Positions 51,490 to 60,799 of a stretch of DNA of 64,000 nt are shown piece after piece. The stretch is from an uncultured Muribaculaceae bacterium (GTDB lineage: Bacteria; Bacteroidota; Bacteroidia; Bacteroidales; Muribaculaceae): contig CANQZG010000018.1 in assembly GCA_947628305.1 (NCBI GenBank), forward strand, positions 1-64,000, in the 5' to 3' direction. A program made the translations under genes and the position numbers. The notes under the pieces are model-generated. The model was not told the origin of the DNA. It saw only the letters and a list, made by a program, of their open reading frames with translations, and ran no database searches. Positions within the stretch are counted from its first letter, which is position 1; each line of letters begins with the position of its first letter.

Positions 51490-52431
51490 TCATTCAGGGG
51501 GAGTCCCTGATTTGACAAGAGGTGATGCCGGATGGTGAGACTTGTTTTTCTCGTGAATCTTGAACTTGATTTGGTCGAAGCCGGTGCCATATACACCGTT
51601 TACATTGGCCTGTGTGATGAATGCGTTGGGGTCGATGCTCTTGATTATGCGGAATATTGTCCCCGATTCGATTTTACGGCAGATGACCAACAGCACCTTG
51701 ACCTCGTGGCGTGTGTACCATCCCATGCCGGTGAGAACGGTGCACCCGCGGTGAGCCTCATTGTTGATTGCCGTGGCGATATGCTCCCAGTGGGGCGAGA
51801 AGATGGTGAACTGAACCGACTGACGGTTGGAGTTTATCATGAAATCGGTCATGTAGGATACAAGGAACAGGATGACGAGGCCGAACATCACCGTGTTGAG
51901 GTTGTGGAAGATGAGATAGGAGGATGATATTATGCAGAAATCGACATATATCATCGTGCGCCCGATGCTGACGGTGCTGTGCTTTGACACCATCGCCGCG
52001 ACGATGTCAGTCCCCCCCGTGCTGCCATTGTGGACAAACACTATACCGAGGGCGATGCCGCATAGTGCCCCTCCGATTATAATGTTCATGAAAGGCTGCT
52101 GCTGGACAAACGGCCCGTGGAACAATGGCTGCAGTATGCTGATGAAAAGCGACAGCATTGTCGAACCGAAAATCGTGCGCAGGACGAATGTCTTGCCGAC
52201 AATGCGGTAGGACAATGCCAACAAAAGAATGTTAAGCCCGTAGATGCTTACGCCCACAGGGATTCCCGTGAGAAAAAAGATGAGCGTGCTGACACCGGTC
52301 ACGCCACCGATGACCACGTTCTCGGGCAGGATGAACGCGCAGAAGCCAAACGCGTATAATAACGTGCCGAAGATAATCATGACATAGTCCCGGGAGGAGA
52401 GCCATAAGTTTTTTTTATTTGCGAATTTCAT
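51490..52431 (-). CDS. YitT-family membrane protein
   Basis: The 313-residue inner-membrane protein has five or six helices (LPENVVIGGVTGVSTLIFF; LFHGPFVQQQPFMNIIIGG) followed by a soluble DUF2179 domain (AHRGCTVLTGMGWYTRHEVKVLLVICRK, broken here at IE). This is the YitT layout. Function is not known. The ATG at 52431 follows the promoter box by 52 bp. A C-terminal tail (KIHEKNKSHHPASPL) is unusual in being basic. Confidence 0.9.
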   Translation of the reverse strand: MKFANKKNLWLSSRDYVMIIFGTLLYAFGFCAFILPENVVIGGVTGVSTLIFFLTGIPVGVSIYGLNILLLALSYRIVGKTFVLRTIFGSTMLSLFISILQPLFHGPFVQQQPFMNIIIGGALCGIALGIVFVHNGSTGGTDIVAAMVSKHSTVSIGRTMIYVDFCIISSSYLIFHNLNTVMFGLVILFLVSYMTDFMINSNRQSVQFTIFSPHWEHIATAINNEAHRGCTVLTGMGWYTRHEVKVLLVICRKIESGTIFRIIKSIDPNAFITQANVNGVYGTGFDQIKFKIHEKNKSHHPASPLVKSGTPPE

Positions 52432-52482
52432 GATGAGGGTTGCAGTGTTGTATTTGATGTCAAGATGACTTTTTTGATGTGG

Positions 52483-52490
52483 CAAAGGTA
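52483..52490 (-). promoter_or_regulatory. -7 promoter box of the yitT-like gene
   Basis: TACCTTTG on the minus strand, 52 bp before the ATG at 52431. Confidence 0.6.
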
Positions 52491-52587
52491 TGTAAAAAAT
52501 CCGTTTCAGTCTGTAGTGAAAGGTAAAATATTATTATAGTTTCCCAAATAGTTATGGCTTGATGGGTATTATGTTGATTATTTTCCA

Positions 52588-52595
52588 TACATTTG
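52588..52595 (+). promoter_or_regulatory. -7 promoter box of gltX
   Basis: TACATTTG, 38 bp before the gltX ATG at 52634. Confidence 0.65.
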
Positions 52596-52633
52596 TAACT
52601 CCAAACCTGAAACCTGACTACTACTCATAATCA

Positions 52634-54163
52634 ATGAATCGTAAAGTTCGAGTAAGATTTGCCCCGTCTCCGACAGGCCCGCTTCATATCGGAGGCGTGC
52701 GCACGGCTCTTTTCAATTATCTTTTCGCCCGTCAGAATGGCGGTGACATGATATTGCGTATAGAGGATACCGATTCCCAGCGTTTTGTGCCCGGAGCCGA
52801 GGATTATATCAACGAGGCCCTTGCGTGGCTCGGTATCGGAATCGACGAAGGTGTACGTGAAGGGGGGGCTTACGGCCCTTACAAGCAGAGCGAGCGGCGC
52901 GACATTTATCGCGAGCACGTGAAGATGTTGCTTGACCGAGGTGCGGCGTATATCGCCTTTGACACACCCGCCGAATTGCAGGCCGCCCGTGAGGCGACAC
53001 CCAACTTCCAATATGATGCATCGACAAGGGAACGCATGCGCAACTCGCTGACGATTCCTGCCGAGGAGGTCAGGCGTATGATTGATGAAGGTGTCCCTTA
53101 CGTTGTCCGTTTCAAGGTTGAGCCGGGACGTGATGTCGAGGTCAATGACCTGTTGCGCGGAAAGGTCGTGATTAATTCGTCGATTCTTGACGACAAGGTA
53201 CTCTACAAGAGTGCTGACGACCTCCCCACCTATCATCTCGCCAATATCGTCGATGACCATCTCATGGAGGTGTCACATGTTATACGTGGCGAGGAATGGT
53301 TGCCGTCGGCACCCTTGCACTGTCTGTTGTATGAGGCGTTTGGTTGGGGTGACACCCGCCCTGAATTTGTGCATCTGCCATTGTTGCTCAAGCCTGACGG
53401 CAAGGGAAAACTCTCCAAGCGTGACGGCGACCGTCTCGGTTTCCCGGTGTTCCCTCTCGAATGGCATGACCCCAAGAGCGGGGAAGTGTCGTCGGGTTAC
53501 CGCGAGAAAGGTTATCTGCCCGAAGCCGTGGTGAACTTTCTTGCATTGCTTGGATGGAATCCCGGTGACGACACCGAAATCATGTCGATGGACGAGTTGA
53601 TAAAGAAATTCTCGTTTGAACACTGTTCACGGGCCGGTGCCAAGTTTGCATTTGACAAAGGGCGATGGTTCAATCATGAATACCTGCAACGTGTCCCTGA
53701 CGCCGAGCTTGTAGGACTTTTCAAGCCGGTCCTTTCAGAGCACGGGGTGAATGCTGCCGATTTCACCGATGAATACATCACATCGGCGGTCAACATGGTC
53801 AAGGGTCGCGCCAATTTTGTCGCAGACCTGTGGGAACAGGCACGGTTCTTCTTCGTTGCCCCGGTGGAGTATGACCCCAAGGCTGTCAAGAAACGCTGGA
53901 GCGAGGAGATGCCCCGTATAATGGGTGAACTGATAGAGGTTCTCCAAGGGCTTGATTCATGGAAAAGCGCCGATGCCGAGAAGGTTGTCCTCGACTGGAT
54001 TGCCTCCAAGGGTTATCACCTCGGTAACGTGATGAACGCTTTCCGTCTTACGGTCGTGGGAGAATGCAAGGGACCGCACATGTTTGACATCACGGAGTTG
54101 CTCGGTCCTGACGAGACTATCGCACGTATCAGCCGTGGCATCGAGTCAATCCACGCTGAATAA
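52634..54163 (+). CDS. gltX: glutamyl-tRNA synthetase
   Basis: Class I aminoacyl-tRNA synthetase of 509 residues. HIGH-type motif [12 protein letters not shown] at residues 10-21 and KLSKRDGD near residue 259 form the ATP site. Length and C-terminal anticodon-binding region are normal for the non-discriminating bacterial enzyme. Its promoter box lies at 52588, and waaA follows 60 bp downstream. Confidence 0.97.
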   Translation: MNRKVRVRFAPSPTGPLHIGGVRTALFNYLFARQNGGDMILRIEDTDSQRFVPGAEDYINEALAWLGIGIDEGVREGGAYGPYKQSERRDIYREHVKMLLDRGAAYIAFDTPAELQAAREATPNFQYDASTRERMRNSLTIPAEEVRRMIDEGVPYVVRFKVEPGRDVEVNDLLRGKVVINSSILDDKVLYKSADDLPTYHLANIVDDHLMEVSHVIRGEEWLPSAPLHCLLYEAFGWGDTRPEFVHLPLLLKPDGKGKLSKRDGDRLGFPVFPLEWHDPKSGEVSSGYREKGYLPEAVVNFLALLGWNPGDDTEIMSMDELIKKFSFEHCSRAGAKFAFDKGRWFNHEYLQRVPDAELVGLFKPVLSEHGVNAADFTDEYITSAVNMVKGRANFVADLWEQARFFFVAPVEYDPKAVKKRWSEEMPRIMGELIEVLQGLDSWKSADAEKVVLDWIASKGYHLGNVMNAFRLTVVGECKGPHMFDITELLGPDETIARISRGIESIHAE

Positions 54164-54223
54164 ATTCAGAAAAATTCCGTCTAAAACCGCCAAAATAGAA
54201 TTACCGCCATCAAGGCATAACCA

Positions 54224-55504
54224 ATGAATCCAATATATAACCTCGGCATAAGGCTGTACACGCTTGGTGCGCGCATTATCGCGTGTCGCAATCCTAAGGC
54301 TCGAAAGATGCTCGACGGGCAGGCAGAAACTATCGGTCGGCTGTGTGAGTGTCTTGCCGACGATGTCCACGCTTCGTCCGATGGTTGGATATGGATTCAT
54401 GCCGCGTCGTTGGGCGAGTTTGAACAGGGGCGACCGCTCATCGAGCGATTGCGCCGTGACCGCCCGGATTGCCACATATTGCTGACGTTCTTTTCACCGT
54501 CGGGGTATGAGGTGCGCAAGGGTTATGACAAGGTGGACCTTGTGTGCTACCTGCCGTTTGACACCCCTTTGCGGGTATCGAGGTTCCTCGACCTTGTTAA
54601 TCCGCGCATGGTAGTGTTTGTGAAATATGAGTTCTGGGGCAATTATCTCGAGCAGTTGCATGCGCGGGGAATCCCGGTTTATCTCATATCGTCGATTTTC
54701 CGTGAACGTCAGCCGTTTTTTAAATGGTGGGGGGGCGTTTTCAGGAAAATGCTGACCTGTTTTACCCACATCTATGCCCAGGATGAGCGTTCCCGGGAGT
54801 TGCTGTCGGGGATAGGTGTCGACAATGTGTCGGTTGTGGGGGATACCCGTCTCGACCGTGTCACTGACATCATGAAGAATGCCACGCCGATTGACGCTCT
54901 TGAGACTTTTGTGGGTGATGGTGACGAGCCTGTCTTGATTGTAGGCAGCAGCTGGGAGGCCGATGAGGATGTCTACATGCCTTGGCTAAGGTCACATTCT
55001 GGGGTCAGGTCGGTAATCGCACCGCATGAGTTTGATGCCGGACGGCTTGAACGGTTGCTTGGACGTCTCGGGGACGGTGCGATGCTGCTGTCGCGCTACG
55101 AGGCATTATGCGCCGATGCCGCCACCGGTGGCTCTATCGGTGACGTGCGTCATCTCGTCGTGGATAGTTTCGGGAAACTGTCCTCGCTTTATCGTTACGG
55201 CACTGTCGCGTATGTGGGCGGCGGTTTCGGAGTCGGAATACACAATATCAATGAGGCCGCGGTCTACGGGATACCCGTGGTGTTCGGGCCTAATCACTCT
55301 AAATTCAAGGAGGCCGCCGACCTCATCAGTTGCAAGGGCGCGGTCTCTGTCAACAATACATCTGAACTTGAAAAGACGCTTGATGCGTGGCTTGGGGACC
55401 CCGTCGCCCTTAAAGAGGCGGGGGACGCTGCCGGTGAATACATTTCACGTAACACCGGCGCGACCGACCGTATCTATACCGACCTTTTCACACCCCGCCG
55501 ATGA
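54224..55504 (+). CDS. waaA: 3-deoxy-D-manno-octulosonic acid (Kdo) transferase
   Basis: Adds Kdo to lipid A precursor at the inner membrane. The 426-residue GT30 protein has WIWIHAASLGEFEQGRPLIE (near residue 48), TFFSPSGYEVRKGY, LPFDTPLRVSRFLDLVNPRM (near 110), QDERSRELLSGIGVDNVSVVGDTRLDR (broken up here: QDERSRELL, VVGDTRLDR near 203), and GGFGVGIHNINEAAVYGIPVVFGP (near 330; GGFGVGIHN, EAAVYG). An N-terminal anchor helix is weak. All GT30 blocks are present. Confidence 0.93.
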   Translation: MNPIYNLGIRLYTLGARIIACRNPKARKMLDGQAETIGRLCECLADDVHASSDGWIWIHAASLGEFEQGRPLIERLRRDRPDCHILLTFFSPSGYEVRKGYDKVDLVCYLPFDTPLRVSRFLDLVNPRMVVFVKYEFWGNYLEQLHARGIPVYLISSIFRERQPFFKWWGGVFRKMLTCFTHIYAQDERSRELLSGIGVDNVSVVGDTRLDRVTDIMKNATPIDALETFVGDGDEPVLIVGSSWEADEDVYMPWLRSHSGVRSVIAPHEFDAGRLERLLGRLGDGAMLLSRYEALCADAATGGSIGDVRHLVVDSFGKLSSLYRYGTVAYVGGGFGVGIHNINEAAVYGIPVVFGPNHSKFKEAADLISCKGAVSVNNTSELEKTLDAWLGDPVALKEAGDAAGEYISRNTGATDRIYTDLFTPRR

Positions 55505-55663
55505 TTTTATTTTTCCATTGCCTGACGCCTTTATCGGCATTTGATAATTAGAAACGACAATCATCTGTACTCTCTACCATTAGCTTGCGCTATTCCTGAA
55601 ATCGAGTTTGCATCCTGACACGTGCAAGCCGCTAAAACAACATCTAAACACATTTATTATTTA

Positions 55664-56173
55664 ATGAACGAAAGGAAATCCCGTTTACCGGAGATAATCG
55701 ACATCCTTACACACAATGACATAGGCAGCCAGGAGGAGCTGTCACGAAAACTTGCCGCAAGGGGGTATTCTGTCACGCAGGCCACATTGTCGCGTGACCT
55801 CAAGATGCTGCGTACCACCAAGGTCGCTACCGAGTTTGGCGGATACCGTTACGTGGTGTCGGGGGGTGGCTTTCCCGGGAGGATGGATATTAGAGATGTC
55901 TCGCGCCCGTTATGTGCCTTAAAACCTACGGCGTTGTCAATGGCGCTTTCGGGCAACATGGTTGTGCTGAAGACACGCCCCGGATATGCCGGTGGGCTTG
56001 CCTACGACATCGACATGCTTGAATCGCCTCACATAATCGGGACAATCGCCGGAGCCGATACGGTCTTTGTGGCTGTGAACGAGCGTTCCTCACGTGAGGA
56101 GATTTTTGATGCCTTCACTGTATTGTTGCCCGAAGATGTCGCTGAAAATGCCCGTAAAAGTTTTTTTGGCTGA
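55664..56173 (+). CDS. argR: arginine repressor ArgR-type regulator
   Basis: The 169-residue protein has an N-terminal winged-helix DNA-binding domain (SQEELSRKLAARGYSVTQAT followed by LSRDLKML, near residues 24-52). The C-terminal hexamerisation/arginine-binding domain contains GYAGGLAYDIDMLE and IIGTIAGADTVFVAV, with the GT-x-AGDDT-like core. It sits directly upstream of the GNAT-argG fusion and argC, so it probably controls them. The ATG at 55664 is favoured over an upstream GTG at 55622. Confidence 0.92.
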   Translation: MNERKSRLPEIIDILTHNDIGSQEELSRKLAARGYSVTQATLSRDLKMLRTTKVATEFGGYRYVVSGGGFPGRMDIRDVSRPLCALKPTALSMALSGNMVVLKTRPGYAGGLAYDIDMLESPHIIGTIAGADTVFVAVNERSSREEIFDAFTVLLPEDVAENARKSFFG

Positions 56174-56223
56174 AATAATGGTAATATAACGGGTTGTTAG
56201 TCGGTTAAATGCCTTAAAATTCT

Positions 56224-56271
56224 TAACTTTGCGACCATTGTGTGTTTATATTACGTATGTAGTTATATTAC
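56224..56271 (+). promoter_or_regulatory. promoter and possible operator of the GNAT-argG-argC operon
   Basis: -7 box TAACTTTG at 56224-56231. The leader that follows contains a direct repeat TTATATTAC at 56246-56254 and 56263-56271 (17-bp spacing, about 1.6 turns), the second copy ending at the base before the ATG. It could be an ArgR site; the match to known ARG boxes is weak. Confidence 0.5.
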
Positions 56272-58068
56272 ATGATGGAAGAAGGAAACGAAATAAGGGT
56301 GATGGTCGCCAATGCGGCCCATTTGAAATATGTCGAGGAGATTCTTGACACAATCAACCGTGCGGCCAAGGTTCGCGGTACCGGTATAGCGAAGCGTTCG
56401 CCCGAGTATGTCAGGCGGAAAATGCTTGAAAGCAAGGCTGTTATCGCGCTTTGTGGCGAGCGGTTCGCCGGGTTCAGTTACATCGAGAGTTGGAGCAACC
56501 GTCAATATGTGGCCAATTCCGGTCTGATTGTGGCTGATGAGTTTCGTGGACACGGTGTCGCAAAACGCATAAAGGAACTGATATTCCGATTGTCGCGGGA
56601 GAGGTTCCCCGAGGCCAAGATTTTTTCCCTGACCACGGGTGCGGCTGTCATGAAGATGAACTTCGAGTTGGGTTACAGGCCCGTGACATTCGACCAGTTG
56701 ACCGACGACCCCGCTTTCTGGCGTGGGTGCGAGAGTTGTGTAAACTACGACATATTGTTACGTAACGGAGGCCATAAGTGCTTATGCGTCGGGTTGCTGT
56801 ATGACCCTGCCGAGGTGTGGGCTCACCGTAACGAGACATCGTTTAAAGATGAAACAAAGACTGAAATGAATAAGAAAAAAGTTGTATTAGCATTCAGTGG
56901 CGGCTTGGACACTTCTTTCGCCGTCAAATATCTGTCGGAGGATTGTGGATATGAGGTCTACACAGCCATCGCCAACACCGGCGGATTCTCTGACGAGGAG
57001 TTGAAACGTATCGAGGAGCGTGCCATTGCCTTGGGTGCGCGTGAGCACGCCACTCTCGATGTGACGCAAGAGTATTATGAAAAGAGCATACGTTACATGA
57101 TATACGGTAACGTGTTGCGCAACGGGACATATCCCATATCGGTGTCGAGCGAGCGTGTGTTCCAGGCGATTGCAATTATCGAGTACGCCAAGAGAATCGG
57201 TGCCGATTGCGTCGCCCATGGCAGCACGAGCGCGGGTAACGACCAGGTGCGTTTTGACCTGACATTCCAGATTCTCGCGCCCGAGATTGAAATCATCACC
57301 CCCACCCGTGACATGAATCTCACGAGGGAGTATGAGATAGAATATCTGAAGAAGCACGGCTACGAGGCCGACTTCAAGAAACTCGAATATTCAATCAACA
57401 AAGGATTGTGGGGCACAAGCGTAGGTGGCAAGGAGACATTGTCATCTGACAAGACGCTTCCCGAGGAGGCCTATCCCACTCAGATGACCGCGACCGGCTC
57501 ATCCCGCATGACGATAGATTTCGAGCAGGGGCAGATTGTTGCCGTTGACGGCGAACGTTTCGATGACAAGGTGGCCGCGATACGCCGCATAGAGGAACTG
57601 GTTGCCCCGTATGCGCTCGGACGCGACATGCACATCGGCGATACAATCATAGGCATCAAGGGTCGCGTAGGTTTCGAGGCCGGTGGCCCCATGGTGATTC
57701 TCGCCGCCCACAAGATGCTCGAGAAACACACGCTCACCAAGTGGCAGCAGTATTGGAAAGACCAGCTTGGGACATGGTATGGGATGTTCCTGCACGAGTC
57801 GCAGTACCTTGAGCCTGTGATGCGTGACATAGAGGCATTCCTTGAATCATCCCAGAAAAACGTGACCGGCCGCGTTATAATAGACCTGCATCCCTATCGT
57901 TTTGTGACAGTGGGTGTGGAGTCGCCCTACGACCTGATGAACAACTCATTCGGTGAATATGGCGAGGTCTCGCGTGCATGGACGGCCGATGATGTCAAGG
58001 GTTTCACCAAGATTCTCGGAAATCAGATGAAAATCTATCACGATATTAACAACCGTAACAAGAAATGA
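56272..58068 (+). CDS. argG: GNAT N-acetyltransferase fused to argininosuccinate synthase
   Basis: One open frame of 598 residues. Residues 1-198 form a GNAT acyltransferase domain (SGLIVADEFRGHGVAKRIKE with the RGxGxA acetyl-CoA loop near residue 90, and ending SLTTGAAVMKMNFELGY). Residues 199-598 are a full ArgG (MNKKKVVLAFSGGLDTSFAV with the PP-loop SGGLDTS; DQVRFDLTF; later ATGSSRMTID). There is no stop codon between them; the ArgG part has its own Met199 in a good start context (ATG at 56866), so internal initiation is possible. In Bacteroides the two are, as far as I recall, separate adjacent genes. The GNAT domain may be the N-acyl-glutamate synthase of the pathway. argC overlaps by 4 bp. 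Confidence 0.92.
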   Translation: MMEEGNEIRVMVANAAHLKYVEEILDTINRAAKVRGTGIAKRSPEYVRRKMLESKAVIALCGERFAGFSYIESWSNRQYVANSGLIVADEFRGHGVAKRIKELIFRLSRERFPEAKIFSLTTGAAVMKMNFELGYRPVTFDQLTDDPAFWRGCESCVNYDILLRNGGHKCLCVGLLYDPAEVWAHRNETSFKDETKTEMNKKKVVLAFSGGLDTSFAVKYLSEDCGYEVYTAIANTGGFSDEELKRIEERAIALGAREHATLDVTQEYYEKSIRYMIYGNVLRNGTYPISVSSERVFQAIAIIEYAKRIGADCVAHGSTSAGNDQVRFDLTFQILAPEIEIITPTRDMNLTREYEIEYLKKHGYEADFKKLEYSINKGLWGTSVGGKETLSSDKTLPEEAYPTQMTATGSSRMTIDFEQGQIVAVDGERFDDKVAAIRRIEELVAPYALGRDMHIGDTIIGIKGRVGFEAGGPMVILAAHKMLEKHTLTKWQQYWKDQLGTWYGMFLHESQYLEPVMRDIEAFLESSQKNVTGRVIIDLHPYRFVTVGVESPYDLMNNSFGEYGEVSRAWTADDVKGFTKILGNQMKIYHDINNRNKK

Positions 58069-59036
58069 TAAGGGCAGGAATAATAGGCGGGGCCGGATAT
58101 ACCGCCGGAGAGTTGATAAGACTTCTGATAAACCATCCCGATGTAGAGCTTGCATGGGTCAACTCGACAAGTAACGCGGGCAACCTTGTCAGCGATGTGC
58201 ATCAAGGGTTGATAGGTGAGACCTACCTAAGGTTCACCGACTCCACCGCCTGGGATGAAATCGATGTGCTGTTCTGCTGCACGCCCCACGGGGAGGCCAA
58301 GCGTTTTCTTGCGGCCAACGATGTCCCTGAAAGGGTGAAAATCATCGACCTGTCGATGGACCATCGGCTCAAAGACGGCAGCGATGGCTTTGTATACGGG
58401 ATTCCAGAATATAATCGCAAGGCACTTGTTCGTGGCGCGACAAAGGTCGCCAATCCCGGATGCTTCGCGACGGCGATTGAACTGGCATTGCTTCCGTTGG
58501 CGAAAGCGATGAAGCTGCATTCGCCCATCCATGTCACTGCAATCACCGGGAGCACCGGGGCCGGTGTCAAACCATCGGCGACCTCTCATTTTTCATGGCG
58601 TAACAACAACGTGTCGGTCTATAAGCCGTTGACCCACCAGCATCTCGCCGAAATCAGGCAGTTGCTTGAGGAGGTGCAGGGCGGTTTTGGCTCTGAAATC
58701 AACTTTATACCGATGCGCGGGCCGTTTGCCCGTGGAATCATGGCGGTTGTGTATATGGACTCATCGCTTGACTTGAGTCAGGTGCGTCATCTGTATGAGG
58801 AATTCTACAGTGACCACAATTTTACATTTGTCAGCGAACGACCCGTTGACCTGAAGGACGTTGTCAATACAAACAAATGTGCAATCCACATTGACAAGGT
58901 GGGCGACAAACTCGTCATCACCTCGGTGATTGATAATCTTCTCAAAGGGGCGGCCGGTACTGCGGTCCACAACATGAACCTGTTGTTCGGCCTGCAGGAG
59001 CGTGTCGGTCTTATCCTGAAACCGTCGGCGTTTTGA
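58065..59036 (+). CDS. argC: N-acetyl-gamma-glutamyl-phosphate reductase
   Basis: Third step of arginine synthesis, reducing the acyl-phosphate made by ArgB. The 323-residue protein has the NAD(P)-binding loop IIGGAGYTAGELIRLL (residues 6-21), the catalytic Cys in VANPGCFATA (near residue 135) and the His region in LNPHAG-like FIPMRGPFARGIMAVV (near 218). It overlaps the ArgG stop by 4 bp (ATGA), so it is in the same operon. argB is encoded separately at 15022. Confidence 0.95.
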   Translation: MIRAGIIGGAGYTAGELIRLLINHPDVELAWVNSTSNAGNLVSDVHQGLIGETYLRFTDSTAWDEIDVLFCCTPHGEAKRFLAANDVPERVKIIDLSMDHRLKDGSDGFVYGIPEYNRKALVRGATKVANPGCFATAIELALLPLAKAMKLHSPIHVTAITGSTGAGVKPSATSHFSWRNNNVSVYKPLTHQHLAEIRQLLEEVQGGFGSEINFIPMRGPFARGIMAVVYMDSSLDLSQVRHLYEEFYSDHNFTFVSERPVDLKDVVNTNKCAIHIDKVGDKLVITSVIDNLLKGAAGTAVHNMNLLFGLQERVGLILKPSAF

Positions 59037-59085
59037 TTCAGTTGAAAATGAGGTGAAAAAGTTTTGCGGAGTGAAAAAGTATGCT

Positions 59086-59093
59086 TAATTTTG
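59086..59093 (+). promoter_or_regulatory. -7 promoter box of rpsU
   Basis: TAATTTTG, 50 bp before the rpsU ATG. Confidence 0.6.
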
Positions 59094-59143
59094 CACCGCG
59101 AAAGAAATATTGAGAATAATATAAAAATATTAATAATAACAAA

Positions 59144-59335
59144 ATGATAATCGTACAAGTAAAAGAAGGCGAAAACATTGAAAAGGCTTTGAAGAAATTC
59201 AAGCGTAAGTATGAAAAGACCGGCATCGTTAAAGAACTTCGCAGCCGTCAGGCTTTTGAAAAGCCTTCGGTGACTAACCGCAAGAAAATGATGAAGGCGG
59301 TTTACGTGCAGAAGCTCCGTTCGGTAGAGGAATAA
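59144..59335 (+). CDS. rpsU: 30S ribosomal protein S21
   Basis: The 63-residue basic protein begins MIIVQVKEGENIEKALKKFK, with the conserved KYEKTGIVKELRSRQAFEKP core. In Bacteroidetes S21 is known to be involved with the occluded anti-SD of 16S rRNA. It has its own promoter box. Confidence 0.94.
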   Translation: MIIVQVKEGENIEKALKKFKRKYEKTGIVKELRSRQAFEKPSVTNRKKMMKAVYVQKLRSVEE

Positions 59336-59829
59336 TCTCCGCTACAGGCTGATGCCGCGGGGACTGTTGTACCCGGCACATTTTTTATTGTAACGACACA
59401 TCAAGGCGTGCGATGTTTTTCAGTGATGAAAGACGTTGCCGCTTTTGTCGTATCTATATCTAAGTGGGTTAAGGTCGTTAAAGTGGAAGATGTTGCAAAA
59501 TTACCTGAAATCGGTCGAATCAGGTAGGGTTCTGTCATGGCAGAACCGAAACGCATTGAAAATCAACGACAATCTCCGCTCTGCGTGGGTGTTGCAAAAT
59601 TGACGTTTTATGAGAAATCGTAGGGACGCGTCAACGGACGCGTCTGAGGGAATTGCAGACTGTCAGCTATTTGTAATAGAGGACGCGCACGTTGTCGCGT
59701 CCCTACGTTGTCGGTATGCAAGTTCTGCAGCACCCTACCCGGTTTTGCAACGCCTTTAGAATATTTTTTTTAAAATTTTGTTGCAAACCATAAAACACAA
59801 CGTATATTAGACGAAACCAATCCCGGAAG
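59336..59829. other. repeat-filled gap between rpsU and the ECF sigma gene
   Basis: No coding gene. 59488-59757 is the compound B3/A4 element described separately. The remainder is plain AT-rich sequence; a TTTTGTTGC stretch near 59779 is not an exact -7 box. Confidence 0.7.
59488..59757. repeat. family B element B3 with family A element A4 inside it
   Basis: B3 begins GATGTTGCAAAATTACCTG at 59488 and carries the AATCAGGTAGGGT and TCATGG centre in the orientation opposite to B2. Before its right end an A element (about 59586-59738: GGGTGTTGCAAAATT left end, core CGTAGGGACGCGTC / GTCGCGTCCCTACG) interrupts it. The B right end, GCACCCTACCCGGTTTTGCA, resumes at about 59730-59757. Confidence 0.75.
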
Positions 59830-60324
59830 ATGAGTAACGACTTGCTGACATCGGTGTTTCTGAAGATACGTCCCAGGCTTTTGACCAAGGCCCGGCAGAC
59901 TCTCGGCGATGAAGCCGAGGCGCAAGATGTCTTGCAGGATGCTTTCTGCAAATTGTGGCGTCGCAGGGATTCTATCACGAGCGAGTCGCAGGCCGAGGGT
60001 CTTTCGTCCACCACGGTGTATCACACCTGCATCGATGTGTTGCGTCACCGTAGGGTGACATCGGTCGAGACGGTTGAGTCTCTGCCTGACTTGGCCGAGG
60101 ATGATGGCGATGAGCGGGACGGGATTGTCAAGGATGTAGAACGGCTGATAGCCTCGGAATTGACCGAGCGTCAGCGAACCATCCTTTATATGCGTGACCG
60201 TTCAGGCGAGGAAATCGCTGATATCGCTGAACAGATGAATCTCACCGAGGCCAATGTCCGTCTGATTTTATCCCGTGCGCGGAGGATTGTCCGCGATTGT
60301 TACCGAAACCTGAATAAACGATAG
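59830..60324 (+). CDS. ECF-type RNA polymerase sigma factor
   Basis: The 164-residue protein has sigma-70 region 2 (EAEAQDVLQDAFCKLWRRRD near residues 32-50) and region 4 HTH (RQRTILYMRDRSGEEIADIAE, split before QM, near 120-145; then ANVRLILSRAR). There is no region 3, so it is an ECF sigma factor. The next gene, 7 bp downstream, looks like its anti-sigma partner. Confidence 0.93.
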   Translation: MSNDLLTSVFLKIRPRLLTKARQTLGDEAEAQDVLQDAFCKLWRRRDSITSESQAEGLSSTTVYHTCIDVLRHRRVTSVETVESLPDLAEDDGDERDGIVKDVERLIASELTERQRTILYMRDRSGEEIADIAEQMNLTEANVRLILSRARRIVRDCYRNLNKR

Positions 60325-60331
60325 ATGTGCG

Positions 60332-60799
60332 ATGATAACGAAATTTGATGATATTCATGTGTTGATTGAACGTTATTTCGCCGGGGAGACCAGCCTTGAC
60401 GAGGAACGTCGACTGCGGTTTATGCTTGTGAGCCCCGATGCCCCGGCAACCGATGATGTGGCCGAGGCGCGTGCGGTCATGGGGTATGCCTCGGTGATGT
60501 CGCGTCCCGCGACAGCCCGGGCAAGTGTGGCTGTCAGGTTGCGCTCGTTTGTGCCGAAGATTGTTGCGGCTGCGTCTGTCGCTGTGGTTCTCACTTTTGT
60601 GTGGGGGAGTATAGGTGGTGGAATGAAAGATGTCTCGAATGGCGAATGTATGGCCTACGTGGGTGGCGTGCGGGTTTCTGACGCTGATGACGTGATGGCG
60701 ATGATGGGTGCTGACCTGCGTTCGATTGGCGAGGCATCGGCCGATGTCGATAACGGGATAACTGAAGAATTGAATGCAATATCAGATATTTTAAAATGA
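60332..60799 (+). CDS. single-pass membrane protein, likely anti-sigma-type regulator
   Basis: The 155-residue protein has an N-terminal cytoplasmic helical part (IERYFAGETSLDEERRL near residues 12-28, a pattern common in anti-sigma factors of Bacteroidetes), a membrane helix at about 74-95 (VPKIVAAASVAVVLTFVWG), and a short extracytoplasmic part with VGGVRVSDADDVMAMM. There is no zinc-binding HxxxCxxC motif. The role is inferred from position behind the sigma gene. Confidence 0.78.
   Translation: MITKFDDIHVLIERYFAGETSLDEERRLRFMLVSPDAPATDDVAEARAVMGYASVMSRPATARASVAVRLRSFVPKIVAAASVAVVLTFVWGSIGGGMKDVSNGECMAYVGGVRVSDADDVMAMMGADLRSIGEASADVDNGITEELNAISDILK

Noticed and set aside
56841-56866. A hidden stop codon or frameshift between the GNAT domain and ArgG
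   Set aside because: Reading the bases from 56821 to 56880 gives an unbroken frame into ATG 56866; the fusion is kept, though read-level checking would be wise.
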